The notes: generated by a model from the sequence alone, not told the origin. A stretch of DNA of 64,000 bases from Deltaproteobacteria bacterium (GCA_018266075.1 JAFEBB010000040.1:1-64000); one strand, 5' to 3'; positions 19,547-28,870 are shown, numbered from the stretch's first letter. Program-made: numbers and translations.

Positions 19547-19909
19547 CTACTGCGTGTTCGGAAGCAGCCGCTTCAACACGGCATCCAAGTCTGCCGGTTT
19601 GAACGGTTTCTCCAAATACGCGTCCGGCTCTGCCCGGTTACCGAGCCGCTCGACCATGCTGTCGGACAGTGCGGTCAGCAATGCCACCTTGGCGCCATGC
19701 TTCTCCGCGCGAATCTTGTGCATCGCGTCGAAGCCGTTGAGCTTGGGCATCAAGAGGTCGAGGAGCACCAGGTCGGGCTTCTCCTTGGCGCAGGTGTCGA
19801 CGGCGGCCTGGCCATCGCTGGCCTCGACCACGGTGTGCCCGCGTTCGCGGAGGAGGTCGCCGAGGTAGGCGCGGATGAGCCGGTCGTCGTCGGCGATGAG
19901 GACCTTCAC
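19547..19909 (-). CDS. Single-domain response regulator
   Basis: A 120-residue stand-alone receiver domain. Acidic residues D7-D9 bind Mg2+, D51 in LLDLLMP is the phosphorylation site, T79 the switch residue and K101 (EKPF) the conserved lysine. There is no output domain, so it must act by protein-protein contact. The start is the GTG at 19909, preceded by AGGGAGG; a longer frame upstream crosses the intergenic region and is rejected. It is followed after 12 bp by the membrane HD-GYP gene and is divergent from the large coiled-coil gene. No histidine kinase is nearby. Confidence 0.92.
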   Translation of the reverse strand: MKVLIADDDRLIRAYLGDLLRERGHTVVEASDGQAAVDTCAKEKPDLVLLDLLMPKLNGFDAMHKIRAEKHGAKVALLTALSDSMVERLGNRAEPDAYLEKPFKPADLDAVLKRLLPNTQ

Positions 19910-20102
19910 GCACCCTCCCTGCACCGCGACGATAGCCAATGACCCCAAGACCGCCAATCCGGGCGCCTGACGCATCGCGCCTTGTTCGCGACCAGCAGGC
20001 GACCGTCCCGGCCCTCGGCTGGGAAGGCAAACTTGCGTCGGCCCGTATACTCGCTCCCGAGTCGTGCCCTCGACGCCCCTTGGCCTCGAGGCGGGGACAT
20101 CC

Positions 20103-23100
20103 ATGGCCCAGCCCAACCTCCAGCGCCTGTCCTCCCTCGCCGCGCGCGCCGGCGAGGATGCGCTCGGGCCGGGCGAGCTCTTGCCGCGCTACGTGTTCCT
20201 GGAGCCGCTGATCGCCGAACGTCGCGTGCTCGAGGTGGGGCTGGTCGCGGCCACGCGCGGTGCGGGCGCGCGGTTTCTGGCGGAGAAGGGCGCGCGCTCG
20301 GTCACGGCGCTCGATCCGGATCCGGAAGCCGTCCAGGCTGCGCGCGCGAACGCGTCGCCCGGCGTCGAGTACCAATGTGGCGGGCTCGCCGATGTGCCGG
20401 ATGGTCAGTTCGATCTGGTGATCGTCGCGCTCGAGCGGTCGATTGAGCGCGCTGCGGGCTTCCTGGACAAGCTGGCGCTGAAGCTCGGGCCGCGCGGGCA
20501 CATGGTGCTGGCGCTGCGCAATCCCGCGGGGGTGACGCTCGCGCAGGTGGCGCGCGGCGAAGAGCGTGAGGTGCCGCCGACGTACGGCGAGGTCGCGGGT
20601 GCGCTCGCGATTCGCTTCCGTTCGGTCGAAGTGGTGAGCCAGACGGTGCTGCTCGGCTACCACGTCGGGCCCGCAGGCGTGGACGCGCCGCCGACGCTCG
20701 ATCTCGATCTCGCGGGCAACCTCGAGGCCGCGTACTTCCTCTTCGTCGCGGGGGCCGAGCCGTCGCATCTGGGCGAGCCGGTGCTGGTCACGCTCCCTGC
20801 TGCGCCCGTCGCCGTGGCGTCCGGAGCGCGCGACGAGCTGCGCGAGAAGCTGCGTGGCTTCGAGCGTCGGCAGGCTGAGCTCTTGAACGAGCGCGGCGAG
20901 CTGGACACCATTCTTCACGCGCGGCTCACCGAGCTCACCGATTTCAAGGCGCGCGTCGACGAGGCCAATCGGCGCACGCAGCTGCTCCGCGATCAGCTCG
21001 ACGGCGCCGAGAAGCGCACCGCCGATGCCGAGGCCGCGCTGCGCCAGTCGCGCGCCGAAGCGGCCCACCTCGATCGCGCGCTGACCGACGCGCAGAAGCA
21101 GCTGGAGCTCGAGCGCACGGCCGTCACCGCGCGCGGCGGCGAGCTCGCGGAAGCCGTCCGTCTGCGCGAGGCCGTGGATGCCGAGCTGCGCCGCGCCCAG
21201 GCGGATCGCGAGGCGCTCGCGGGTGAGCGCGATCGCATCGCGCGCGAGCACAGCGAAGCGATTCGCATCCGGCAAGAGCTGCAATCGCGCGCGGAAGGGC
21301 TCGAGAAGGCCATCTCGCTGCGCGAGCAGGAGCTGGCCGAGCTTCGCGCGGCGGCGCGTGGATTCCAGGCCCAGGCCGAGCGCGCGCAAGTGGAGCTGAC
21401 CGAAGTTCGTCGCGAGGTGCAGGACGCGCTCGCGGGACGCACCAAGCTTCAAGAAGAGCTCGAGCGCGAGCGGACCGAGACGAGCGCGGCACTCGTCGCG
21501 GCGCGTTCGCGGACGAGTGAGCTCGCGGCGCAGGTCGAGAGCGCGGAGACGGAAGCCGCTTCGGCGCACGCGAGGGCCGACTCGCTTCAGGCCGAGCTGG
21601 ATGCCGAGCGCAATCAGCACACCGCAGATGCCGAATCGGCGCATGGCCAGGCCGAGACGCTTCAGGCCGAGCTCGCTTCCGAGCGCGAGCACCGCGCCGC
21701 CGACGCCGCCGAGGCCAAGGCGCAGCTCGAGTCGCTGCGTCGCGAGCTCGGCAATGCGGAAGCCGAGCGCGATCGCCAGTCGCACGCGCTCGAGGCGTTG
21801 CACCACGAGCACGAGGCGCTCTCGGCCGTTCGCGACGCGGGCGTCGAGTCCATTCGCACCTTGCAGATCGAGCGGGACACGCTGCAGGTGAAACTCCAGG
21901 GCGCCGAGCTCGAGCGCGATAAGTACTTCGAGGCCACGGGCAGCTTGCTGGCCGAGCGCGACGCCCTCCAGGCCAAGCTCAAGGACGCCGAGACCGAGCG
22001 CGACGAGTGGGCCGCCGCGCTGCACGACGCCGATGTCGAGAAGGCGCACCTCGCCGACGAGGTCGCCAAGCTCAAGACGCAGCTCGAGAATGCGTCCGCC
22101 GCGCACACCAAGCTCGACGAAGATCGCCAGCTCGTCGGGATGGAGCTGGAGGAGCTTCGCAAGGAGCTCGCGCAGACCAAGGCCGACGCTCAGTCGCGTC
22201 TCGCTCAGCTGCAGGTGGACACCGAAGCGCGCGAGGCGCAGCTCAAGGCCGACGCCGACGCGCGCCACGCGGAGTTCATGGCCGAGGTCGCTGCCCGTCA
22301 CGCCGAGTTCAAGTCCGAGGCCGAAGCGCGCCAAGCCGAGACCGAAGCCGAGTCCGAGCGCCGTCGCGTCGAGCTGGAAGGGCTTCGCAGCGAGCTCGAG
22401 ATCGCGCACCAGCAGCTCGCTTCCGCGCGGCAGGAGCTGCAAGCGCTGGTCGAGCGCCACAGCCTCGACGACGCCGAGCACCACCGGCTCGAGACCGAGA
22501 CGCGGAACGCGCTGCAGGCCAAGCTCGACGCGCTGACGGCCGAGCTGCAGCAGCGCGAGGAACTTCAGCGCGAAGAGCGCGCGCACAGCGGCGAGCTCGA
22601 GGCTGCGCTCGTCGAGGAGCGCATTCGTCGTGGCGATCTCGAGCGGCTGATCGATCAGGAGCAGGTGGCGCGCACCCGCGTCGAGGCCAAGCTGCTCGAG
22701 ACCGAGACCGCGGGTCGCGCTGCGCTCGATGCGGAGCGCCTCAACGCTCGCGAGGATCGCGCGGCCATCGTGGCCGAGCTGGATGCGCTTCAGAGCGCGT
22801 TCAATGACGCGCAGTCCAAGGCCGCCGCGGAGATCACCGAGCTGCGCGCCAAGCTGGATGAGCGGACGCGCGAGCACGAGGCCCTCCAGACGCGCGCCGG
22901 GAACGATCGCAGCGAAGCGGAGCTGCTCCGCCAGGAACGCGACGACGCCCGCTCGCAACTGGAAGCGCGCACAGAAGAGCTCCACGACCTTCGCGTCGAG
23001 CTCGATGCGCAGCGCGGCCTCTCGGCGGAGACGTCGAGCGCGCTCATGCAGGCCGAGGCCAAGGCCCGCGATCTCGACGCGCGCGTCAAAGAGCTCGATG

Positions 23101-24686
23101 AGCAGCGCGTCGCCGTCGAGCGCCAGCTCGAGGATTCGCGCGTGGAAGCCGCGACGGTGCGCGCCGGCGCGGGCGAGGCCGAACGCGGCCTTCGCGACGA
23201 GCTCGAACGGCTTCAGGCCGCGCATTCCCAGCTGCGTGAGCAGCTCCAGGCCCAGGTCGAGCACCGCCGCGATCTGGAGCACGAGCTCGAGCAGGCCGAA
23301 GAGCGCCTCGCAGAAGTGCGCACGGGGCGCGCGACGATCGAAGGCCGCATCCAGGCGCTCGAAGCCGAGCTGAATGCGTCGGCGCAAGTTCGCAAAGACG
23401 CCGTCGACGCCGCGATGGTCGCCCAGGAGCGCGTCACCCAGCTCGAGGCCGAGCTCGCCGCCGCGCACGCGCACTCCGCCGAGAAGTTGGCGGCCGCAGA
23501 GCAGGGCAGCGCCGAAGTCGACGCCCTTCGCGAGACGCTCGCCGCGCGCGAGAACGAGCTCGTGGCCGAGAAGAATCGGCTCGTGCAGCAGGCCGAGGAG
23601 CTCGCGCGGCTGCAGGTCGAGGTGGCTGCGTTGGCTGCGGTTCGCGCCGAGTTGGCGGCGCGCGAGGGTGAGCTCGCCGAGGCCCACACGCGCGCGCATG
23701 GCGTCAGTGAGTCGCGCTCGCAGCTCGAGGCGGAGCTCGATTCGCTCAAGGCGTCCCGCGCGAGCCTCGAGTCCGAGCTGGCGGCGGTCACCCAAGCGCG
23801 CGACGAGCAGGAAGCGCAGACGCGCACGCTCCGCGAGGCGCTCGAGAGGGCCGAGTCGGCCCAGCGCGACGCGGTGGAGAACGCTGAGCTCGCCAAGCGC
23901 GAGGCACTCGAGAAGGCCGAAGCCGAGAAGCGCGCCGCGGTCGAGAAGGCCGAAGCCTCCGTGCGCGAAGCGCTGGCGAGCCACGAGACCGCGAAGGCCG
24001 AGCACGCGGACGAGCGCGAGGCGCTGGAGAAGGAGCTCTCGCTCTTGCGGCTCCAGGTCGCCGAGGTGGCCGAGGTCGGTCCGGAGCTGGAGCTCAAGCT
24101 CAAGGCTGCCGAGGTCCGCGCCGACGCGCTGCAGAAGGAGCGCGAGCGGCTCATGCGCGAGCTGGACGAGCTGGGCGGCGTGCAGCGTCAGACCGAGCGC
24201 GAGCGGCTCAAGCTCGCCGAGATCGCCGCCAAGACCGAAGCCATCCAGAAAGACCTCGAGAAGTCGCGCGTGGAGCGGGAGCAGGTCGAAGGACGCTTCC
24301 AGCAGGAGCGCAACGCTCACGCCCAGACGCGCGCGGCGCTGGAGCTGGAGAAGGGCAAGGCCGCCGAGGGCCTGGCCAAGGCCGCGTCGAAGGCGAACGT
24401 GGAGGCCAAGATGCTGCGCGAGCTCTCCGAGCGGCAAGAGGGCGAGCTCAAGGAGCTGCGCGTGAAGTGGGCGCGCGCGTCGACGGAGCTGAATCGCCTG
24501 CAGCTCGCGCACGCCGAGCTGATGGAGAGCGAAAAGGAGTCCCGCGCCGAGCTGGGCAAGCTCAAGAGCGGCCAGGGCATCCTCGCCGCGAGCGACCTGG
24601 TCGATGCGATGGGCTTGGACACGACCAAGGTCAAGAAGCTCGAGGCGCGCGTCAAAGAGCTCGAAGGACAGTTGGCGAAGAAATAG
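20103..24686 (+). CDS. Giant coiled-coil protein with methyltransferase-like N-terminal domain
   Basis: A 1,527-residue protein. Residues about 25-235 look like a class I SAM-methyltransferase fold: a strand with glycine loop (RRVLEVGLVAATRGAGA), an acidic end of strand 2 (VTALDPDPEAV) and a later FDLVIVAL strand. The usual GxGxG loop is altered, so catalysis is doubtful. From about residue 255 to the end it is an uninterrupted, Glu/Ala/Arg/Leu-rich coiled coil with heptad spacing, about 1,260 residues, potentially well over 150 nm long if extended. The ATG at 20103 opens directly on the folded domain. Head-plus-long-coil architecture recalls the Myxococcus polarity proteins AglZ and FrzS, which carry pseudo-receiver heads, but the head here is different. 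A cytoskeletal or scaffold role is inference. Confidence 0.85.
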   Translation: MAQPNLQRLSSLAARAGEDALGPGELLPRYVFLEPLIAERRVLEVGLVAATRGAGARFLAEKGARSVTALDPDPEAVQAARANASPGVEYQCGGLADVPDGQFDLVIVALERSIERAAGFLDKLALKLGPRGHMVLALRNPAGVTLAQVARGEEREVPPTYGEVAGALAIRFRSVEVVSQTVLLGYHVGPAGVDAPPTLDLDLAGNLEAAYFLFVAGAEPSHLGEPVLVTLPAAPVAVASGARDELREKLRGFERRQAELLNERGELDTILHARLTELTDFKARVDEANRRTQLLRDQLDGAEKRTADAEAALRQSRAEAAHLDRALTDAQKQLELERTAVTARGGELAEAVRLREAVDAELRRAQADREALAGERDRIAREHSEAIRIRQELQSRAEGLEKAISLREQELAELRAAARGFQAQAERAQVELTEVRREVQDALAGRTKLQEELERERTETSAALVAARSRTSELAAQVESAETEAASAHARADSLQAELDAERNQHTADAESAHGQAETLQAELASEREHRAADAAEAKAQLESLRRELGNAEAERDRQSHALEALHHEHEALSAVRDAGVESIRTLQIERDTLQVKLQGAELERDKYFEATGSLLAERDALQAKLKDAETERDEWAAALHDADVEKAHLADEVAKLKTQLENASAAHTKLDEDRQLVGMELEELRKELAQTKADAQSRLAQLQVDTEAREAQLKADADARHAEFMAEVAARHAEFKSEAEARQAETEAESERRRVELEGLRSELEIAHQQLASARQELQALVERHSLDDAEHHRLETETRNALQAKLDALTAELQQREELQREERAHSGELEAALVEERIRRGDLERLIDQEQVARTRVEAKLLETETAGRAALDAERLNAREDRAAIVAELDALQSAFNDAQSKAAAEITELRAKLDERTREHEALQTRAGNDRSEAELLRQERDDARSQLEARTEELHDLRVELDAQRGLSAETSSALMQAEAKARDLDARVKELDEQRVAVERQLEDSRVEAATVRAGAGEAERGLRDELERLQAAHSQLREQLQAQVEHRRDLEHELEQAEERLAEVRTGRATIEGRIQALEAELNASAQVRKDAVDAAMVAQERVTQLEAELAAAHAHSAEKLAAAEQGSAEVDALRETLAARENELVAEKNRLVQQAEELARLQVEVAALAAVRAELAAREGELAEAHTRAHGVSESRSQLEAELDSLKASRASLESELAAVTQARDEQEAQTRTLREALERAESAQRDAVENAELAKREALEKAEAEKRAAVEKAEASVREALASHETAKAEHADEREALEKELSLLRLQVAEVAEVGPELELKLKAAEVRADALQKERERLMRELDELGGVQRQTERERLKLAEIAAKTEAIQKDLEKSRVEREQVEGRFQQERNAHAQTRAALELEKGKAAEGLAKAASKANVEAKMLRELSERQEGELKELRVKWARASTELNRLQLAHAELMESEKESRAELGKLKSGQGILAASDLVDAMGLDTTKVKKLEARVKELEGQLAKK

Positions 24687-24728
24687 GTACCGGGAAGCAT
24701 TCGGCGGCTTCGGCGTTAGAGTGGCGGC

Positions 24729-26990
24729 ATGCGCAAGCGCCTCGCGTTCGCCGGCGTGGCCGGACTGGCGGCCTTGGCGCTCGGGTTCTGGCTCTGGCCC
24801 AGCTCCGGGCCAGACGCGACCTCGTCGGCGTCGAGCGAGCCTTCGGTGGCGGTGCGCGATGCGGCCAAGCGCCGCGCGGCGCTCGCCAACCTCGCGCGGT
24901 TCGCGGTGGCTCCGGCACAAGCGGGCGAGCTCTCGGGCAAGGTCGTCGGGCCGGGCGCTGCGGGCGCGCACGTGGCGCTCGCGGGCATGCGGCTGAACAA
25001 GACGGTTACAACGGACGCTGAAGGAGCGTTCAAGATCGGCGAGCTCCCGCCCGGCGAGTACAAGCTCGACGCGAGCGCGGGCGAGATGGCCGCCGAGACG
25101 CTCGGGCCGATTCCGCTGGGCGCGGGCGAGCAGATCGGCGGGCTGGTGCTCCAGCTCGTCCAGACCGGATCGGTGTCCGGTCAGGTGCTCGACGCGGCGA
25201 CGCGCGGGCCGGTGCCGAACGCGCTGTTGACCGCGGGCGGCGCGTCGGCCGCGACCGGCGACGACGGCAGCTTCGATCTTCGCGGGCTGCCTCCGGGCGA
25301 AGCGACGCTCTCCGTCGCGTGTGCGGGCTACGTCTCGAGCTCGACCCACATCACCGTCCCGCGCGGAAAGAAGCAGACCGGCGTCACCCTCGTGCTCACG
25401 CGGGCCGCGCACGTGGCGGGCACCGTGTCGAGGTCGGATGGAACGCCGGTGGCGGGCGCGATGGTCTTCGCCGAGCGCTACGACTTTGGCGCCGTGGCCG
25501 ACGCGAGCGTGCTCGGAACGACGGCGGATGATGGGACGTTCGCGGGTGACGTCGCGCCGGGACGGGTGACCTTGCGCGCGACCGCTCAGACGGGCGAGGC
25601 CAAGAGCAACGAGCTCGAGCTGCATGCGGGCGATGTGCTGGAAGGCCAGAAGCTGGTGCTCGACGTGGGCGGTGACATCGTCGGCCAGATCTTCGAAGCG
25701 GACGGCTCGCCTGCCGCCGGCGCGACCGTGCTCGCGGTGGAGATCGAGAGCCAGCGCGCGTCGGGCGCGGTGTCGGCGGGTCCGGATGGGCGCTACCAGA
25801 TCTCCGGCTTGCCAGCGGGCGTGTACGCGGTCGTGGCTCGCAGCGGCCCGCGCGCGGCCCAGCAGGCGGGAATTCGCATCGAGCCCGGCGACACCCAGAA
25901 GGCCGACGTGCGCTTTGGCGGCGCGACCGTGGAAGGCGTGGTGGTCGACGCGTCCAACCAGCCGCTGGTGGGCGCGCAGGTGTCGGCGTCGCCGGAGGGC
26001 GCGGCGATGGTGGCCGCGACCGGCGTCGAGGCTGGCCCGGGCGGACACTTCAAGCTCGAGGGGCTCTCGGGCACGCGCTTCGCGCTCAAGGCCACGCACC
26101 CCTCGGGCACGGCCGAGCTTCACGGCGTGGCGGCCGATGCACGCGGCGTCGTGTTGAAGGTCGCGGCCCAGAGCGAGCTCTGGGGCACCGTCTTCGACGA
26201 CCAGGGCCAGGCGGTGACGGATCTGCAAGTCGTCGCGGATCCGCTGGTGACGACCGACGGCGCCGCGCGGGCGATGGGCCACTTCGCGAGCGTATCGGGC
26301 GAGTTTCACTTGCCGTGCGCGCCGGGCAAGTACCGCGTGCGCGTGGCCGCGACCGGCTACTCCACCGAGACCACGCAGTCCGAAGCGCCGGCGCACGGGA
26401 AGTCGAACGAGATCCGGCTCACGCTTCGGCACGATCGGACCATCACCGGTACGGTCGTCGACGGGCGCAACAACGCTCCCGTCGCGGGCGCGCACGTGGC
26501 CACGCGCTCGACGCTGCTCTACGCGTTTGGTCGCGCGAGCCCCGCGCACCAGGGCGGTTGGACAGCGACCGATGCCACCGGCCACTTCACGCTTCGCGAC
26601 GCCGAGCCGGGCCAGGTGACCCTCTTCGCGAGCGCCGAGGGCCACGGGTTTGCGCGGCCGCTGCAGGTGGGCGCGGAGTCGTCGGGGCCGGTGCAGCTCG
26701 TGCTTCAGGGCGGCGGACAGAACCAGCCGGAGGACTTCGCGGGCGTCGGGATGCAGCTCGATCCGAGCTTCCACATCACGCAGGTCTTCGACAGCGGCCC
26801 GGCGGATCTCGCGGGCGTGCGCGCGGGCGACACCATCGTGAGCATCGACGGGCAACCGGTGGCCGGGCGGCCGTTGGGCGACGTGATCAACGAGATCCGC
26901 GGCGAGGTGGGAACGCCGGTCGCGGTCACGGTTCAGCGCGATGGGCAGACGCTCACGCTGGTGCCGACTCGGGCGCAGGTGAAGTTCTAG
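24729..26990 (+). CDS. Multi-domain carboxypeptidase-regulatory-like protein with C-terminal PDZ
   Basis: A 753-residue exported protein. A signal anchor lies at residues 4-24. Next come about seven consecutive beta-sandwich modules of the carboxypeptidase regulatory-like type, each with a V-x-G-x-V strand and a G-x-F/Y...L/P-G-x-Y pattern (for example FKIGELPPGEYKL and YQISGLPAGVYAV). A PDZ domain closes the protein from about residue 672 (GVGMQLDPSFHITQVFDSGPADLAGVRAGDTI written here in two parts: GVGMQLD...DSGPADLAGVRAGDTIVSI). No protease domain is present, so it is likely an envelope scaffold or adaptor binding peptide C-termini. It begins 42 bp after the coiled-coil gene, probably in the same operon. 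Confidence 0.85.
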   Translation: MRKRLAFAGVAGLAALALGFWLWPSSGPDATSSASSEPSVAVRDAAKRRAALANLARFAVAPAQAGELSGKVVGPGAAGAHVALAGMRLNKTVTTDAEGAFKIGELPPGEYKLDASAGEMAAETLGPIPLGAGEQIGGLVLQLVQTGSVSGQVLDAATRGPVPNALLTAGGASAATGDDGSFDLRGLPPGEATLSVACAGYVSSSTHITVPRGKKQTGVTLVLTRAAHVAGTVSRSDGTPVAGAMVFAERYDFGAVADASVLGTTADDGTFAGDVAPGRVTLRATAQTGEAKSNELELHAGDVLEGQKLVLDVGGDIVGQIFEADGSPAAGATVLAVEIESQRASGAVSAGPDGRYQISGLPAGVYAVVARSGPRAAQQAGIRIEPGDTQKADVRFGGATVEGVVVDASNQPLVGAQVSASPEGAAMVAATGVEAGPGGHFKLEGLSGTRFALKATHPSGTAELHGVAADARGVVLKVAAQSELWGTVFDDQGQAVTDLQVVADPLVTTDGAARAMGHFASVSGEFHLPCAPGKYRVRVAATGYSTETTQSEAPAHGKSNEIRLTLRHDRTITGTVVDGRNNAPVAGAHVATRSTLLYAFGRASPAHQGGWTATDATGHFTLRDAEPGQVTLFASAEGHGFARPLQVGAESSGPVQLVLQGGGQNQPEDFAGVGMQLDPSFHITQVFDSGPADLAGVRAGDTIVSIDGQPVAGRPLGDVINEIRGEVGTPVAVTVQRDGQTLTLVPTRAQVKF

Positions 26991-26996
26991 CCCCGC

Positions 26997-27671
26997 TCAC
27001 TCGATGTGAACGGGAATCCCCACCTCGGCGTAGTGCTCGAACAGCTCGAGGATGTCGGCGTCGCGCAGGCCCACGCAGCCCAGCGTCCAATCGACCAGCT
27101 CGTACTTGCCGCCCTCGTGCTGCCAGCCGCCCTTGCCGTGGATGCCCACCATGCCGCCGAGCTTGGTCACCTGCGGCGGACAGGTCTTCTTGTCCTTCCA
27201 CGCGGCGCGGATGGCCTCGGCGTCGGACTTGGCGAGGCGGCCGGCCTTGAGCCCGCGATCGGCGTCGGCGGGCGTGGGGTAGGCGAGCGCCAGGAAGCGC
27301 GTGAACTGCGAGACCTTGTTCACCGAGCACACGTAGTAGTCGCCTTCGGGGGTCTTGCCGTCGCCCTCCCAGGACTTCGGGCCGCTCGCGTCGGGCCCGA
27401 GGTTGACCACGTAGCTCTTGAGGAGCACGTCGTCCGCGTAGACGTCCATGCGACGGCGCGCCTTGAAGACGGTGATGCGCTTCTTCCACTTCTTCTTTCC
27501 GGACTTCTTCTCGAATGCGGCGATCGCGTCCGTGAGCGGCGCGTCGAGGGAGCTGGCCTGGGCGCCGTCGGTGCCGGGGAAGACCTGGGCGTCGGGCAGG
27601 GCGAGCACGGTCTGCTGGGCGGCGGCGCTGCTGGCCAGACCCAGGGCGAGGGCGATGGTCAGCGCTCTCAT
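26997..27671 (-). CDS. L,D-transpeptidase (YkuD family)
   Basis: A 224-residue periplasmic enzyme with signal peptide MRALTIALALGLASSAAA. The YkuD domain spans about residues 65-224: a strand-rich start (ITVFKARRRMDVYADD), the substrate-site GKTPEGDYYV, then the active-site region GIHGKGGW and the catalytic Cys near residue 199 in DWTLGCVGLRD. These enzymes form 3-3 peptidoglycan cross-links or attach proteins to peptidoglycan. Its ATG overlaps the stop of the GIY-YIG gene (ATGA). It is convergent with the PDZ protein, only 6 bp apart. Confidence 0.9.
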   Translation of the reverse strand: MRALTIALALGLASSAAAQQTVLALPDAQVFPGTDGAQASSLDAPLTDAIAAFEKKSGKKKWKKRITVFKARRRMDVYADDVLLKSYVVNLGPDASGPKSWEGDGKTPEGDYYVCSVNKVSQFTRFLALAYPTPADADRGLKAGRLAKSDAEAIRAAWKDKKTCPPQVTKLGGMVGIHGKGGWQHEGGKYELVDWTLGCVGLRDADILELFEHYAEVGIPVHIE

Positions 27672-27919
27672 GCGGCGGTCCGGGCCAGGCGGAGCTTGTC
27701 GCGCCGGGTGAGCTTCTTGATCTCCAGCTCGCGCCGGAGGGCGTCGCCGCGGAGGCCCGCGTGCTCGACGTAGATCAGCCGCAGCGGCCCGCGACCCCGC
27801 GTATAGCGGGCGCCTTTGCCCTGGCGGTGGGCGCGGATCCGCTCCTGAAGCCGATTGGTGACGCCCGTATAGAGCGTCCCGTCGCCGCAGCGCAGCATGT
27901 AGACCACCCAGGGGGCCAT
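27668..27919 (-). CDS. GIY-YIG domain protein (UPF0213 / YhbQ-like)
   Basis: An 83-residue single-domain GIY-YIG protein. The two signature strands are VVYMLRC and LYTGVTN, followed by a conserved Arg (RLQERIRAHRQG) and a C-terminal Glu-containing helix (RRELEIKKLTR). Stand-alone members of this family (UPF0213) are widespread and are thought to be small nucleases in DNA metabolism, but their function is poorly defined. It is translationally coupled to the L,D-transpeptidase downstream; no functional link is obvious. Confidence 0.88.
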   Translation of the reverse strand: MAPWVVYMLRCGDGTLYTGVTNRLQERIRAHRQGKGARYTRGRGPLRLIYVEHAGLRGDALRRELEIKKLTRRDKLRLARTAA

Positions 27920-28018
27920 GACCTCAGGCTAGCAAACGGGCGCCTGCCTTGAATGCAAAGGCGGTTCCCGGCGTACAATCACCAGGTCGGCCGGTGGGGC
28001 CACCGGGGAGCACTGATC

Positions 28019-28246
28019 ATGCGGCGGTACATTCCTCTTTTGGCGCTGGCGTTGGCGGGGATGTTGCCTGCGACGCGGGCGCACCGCACGGTCCTCCGCG
28101 CGCCTCACCCCCAGAAGGCCCAGGGACCGACCGTGATCGGCGACGACGACGATGACGGTGACAGTGATCCCCCGCCGCCACCCAAGCAGGACGACGACCC
28201 GCCGCCTCCTCCGCCGCCCCCCGAGGACGACGGCGACGGGGATTAG
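28019..28246 (+). CDS. Exported Pro/Asp-rich small protein
   Basis: A 75-residue protein with a signal peptide (MRRYIPLLALALAGMLPATRA), then a short basic stretch, then a low-complexity tail of alternating Asp runs and Pro runs up to eight prolines long. The mature form would be strongly acidic and unstructured. GGGGAG lies 9 nt before the ATG. I do not recognise a family; calcium binding or cell-surface adhesion are conceivable for such tails but unsupported. The signal peptide and ribosome-binding site make it more than a chance frame. Confidence 0.55.
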   Translation: MRRYIPLLALALAGMLPATRAHRTVLRAPHPQKAQGPTVIGDDDDDGDSDPPPPPKQDDDPPPPPPPPEDDGDGD

Positions 28247-28444
28247 AAGGGCAGGGCGCACGGGGCCTGCGAAGGCGCCAGGCTTCCCCTGAAACGCTCG
28301 GTCACTCCGTACCTGGGAAACGGTGACGGTGGTCGGTTCTCGGTGAACGGACCGATCACCGCACACCGATCACCTTTGCCGTTCCCCAAGCACGCGCGCA
28401 TCAGAGCGCAGCAGGGAAACCCGCGCACCCAGATCCCGTGCACC

Positions 28445-28870
28445 TCACGACTTGCGTGTGGGCGCTGCGGTGACGGGTCCATCCGGCCGGTACTGACTCG
28501 CGTCTGCCACCGGCGCCACCCGCTCGCCGCCCTCGCGCAGCGCCGTGAACCCCGCCTCGCCGGGCCCGCGCAGGTTGCCGTCCACGCGGCGCAGATCCAC
28601 CGGCAGCTCGTCGTCGGTGAGATCCGCGTCTTCGGCGGTGGAGACGTCATCGCGCTCGAGCTGATCCGCGCGAATGTCCGCGGGCAGCGGCTCCAGCTTC
28701 TCCTCTTCGCTCGGGCCGCCCTGGCCCAGCTCGCCGTCGGCCATTCCCGTGGCGCCGTCCTCCATGCGATCCGCGAGATCCGTCTCCTGCTCGAGCTCGC
28801 GCGAGCGGTAGGCCACCCCACCGCCAGTGAGGACCTCGGTCAGCTCGGGCGTCTCGTCCGGGTCGCGCAT
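28445..28870 (-). CDS. Acidic hypothetical protein
   Basis: A 141-residue, strongly acidic and probably disordered protein without signal peptide or membrane segment. Asp and Glu dominate the central part (SEEEKLEPLPADIRADQLERDDV). The opposite-strand frame is also open but has a composition typical of a shadow. I recognise no family. It lies alone, divergent from the large ASH/VWA lipoprotein gene across about 210 bp. Confidence 0.5.
   Translation of the reverse strand: MRDPDETPELTEVLTGGGVAYRSRELEQETDLADRMEDGATGMADGELGQGGPSEEEKLEPLPADIRADQLERDDVSTAEDADLTDDELPVDLRRVDGNLRGPGEAGFTALREGGERVAPVADASQYRPDGPVTAAPTRKS

Noticed and set aside
19638-26855. A 2,405-codon open frame antisense to the coiled-coil and PDZ genes
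   Set aside because: It has no start signal and its composition is that of a mirror of Glu/Ala/Leu/Arg-rich coding sequence with G/C third positions, which leaves few antisense stops. The sense frames have real domains.
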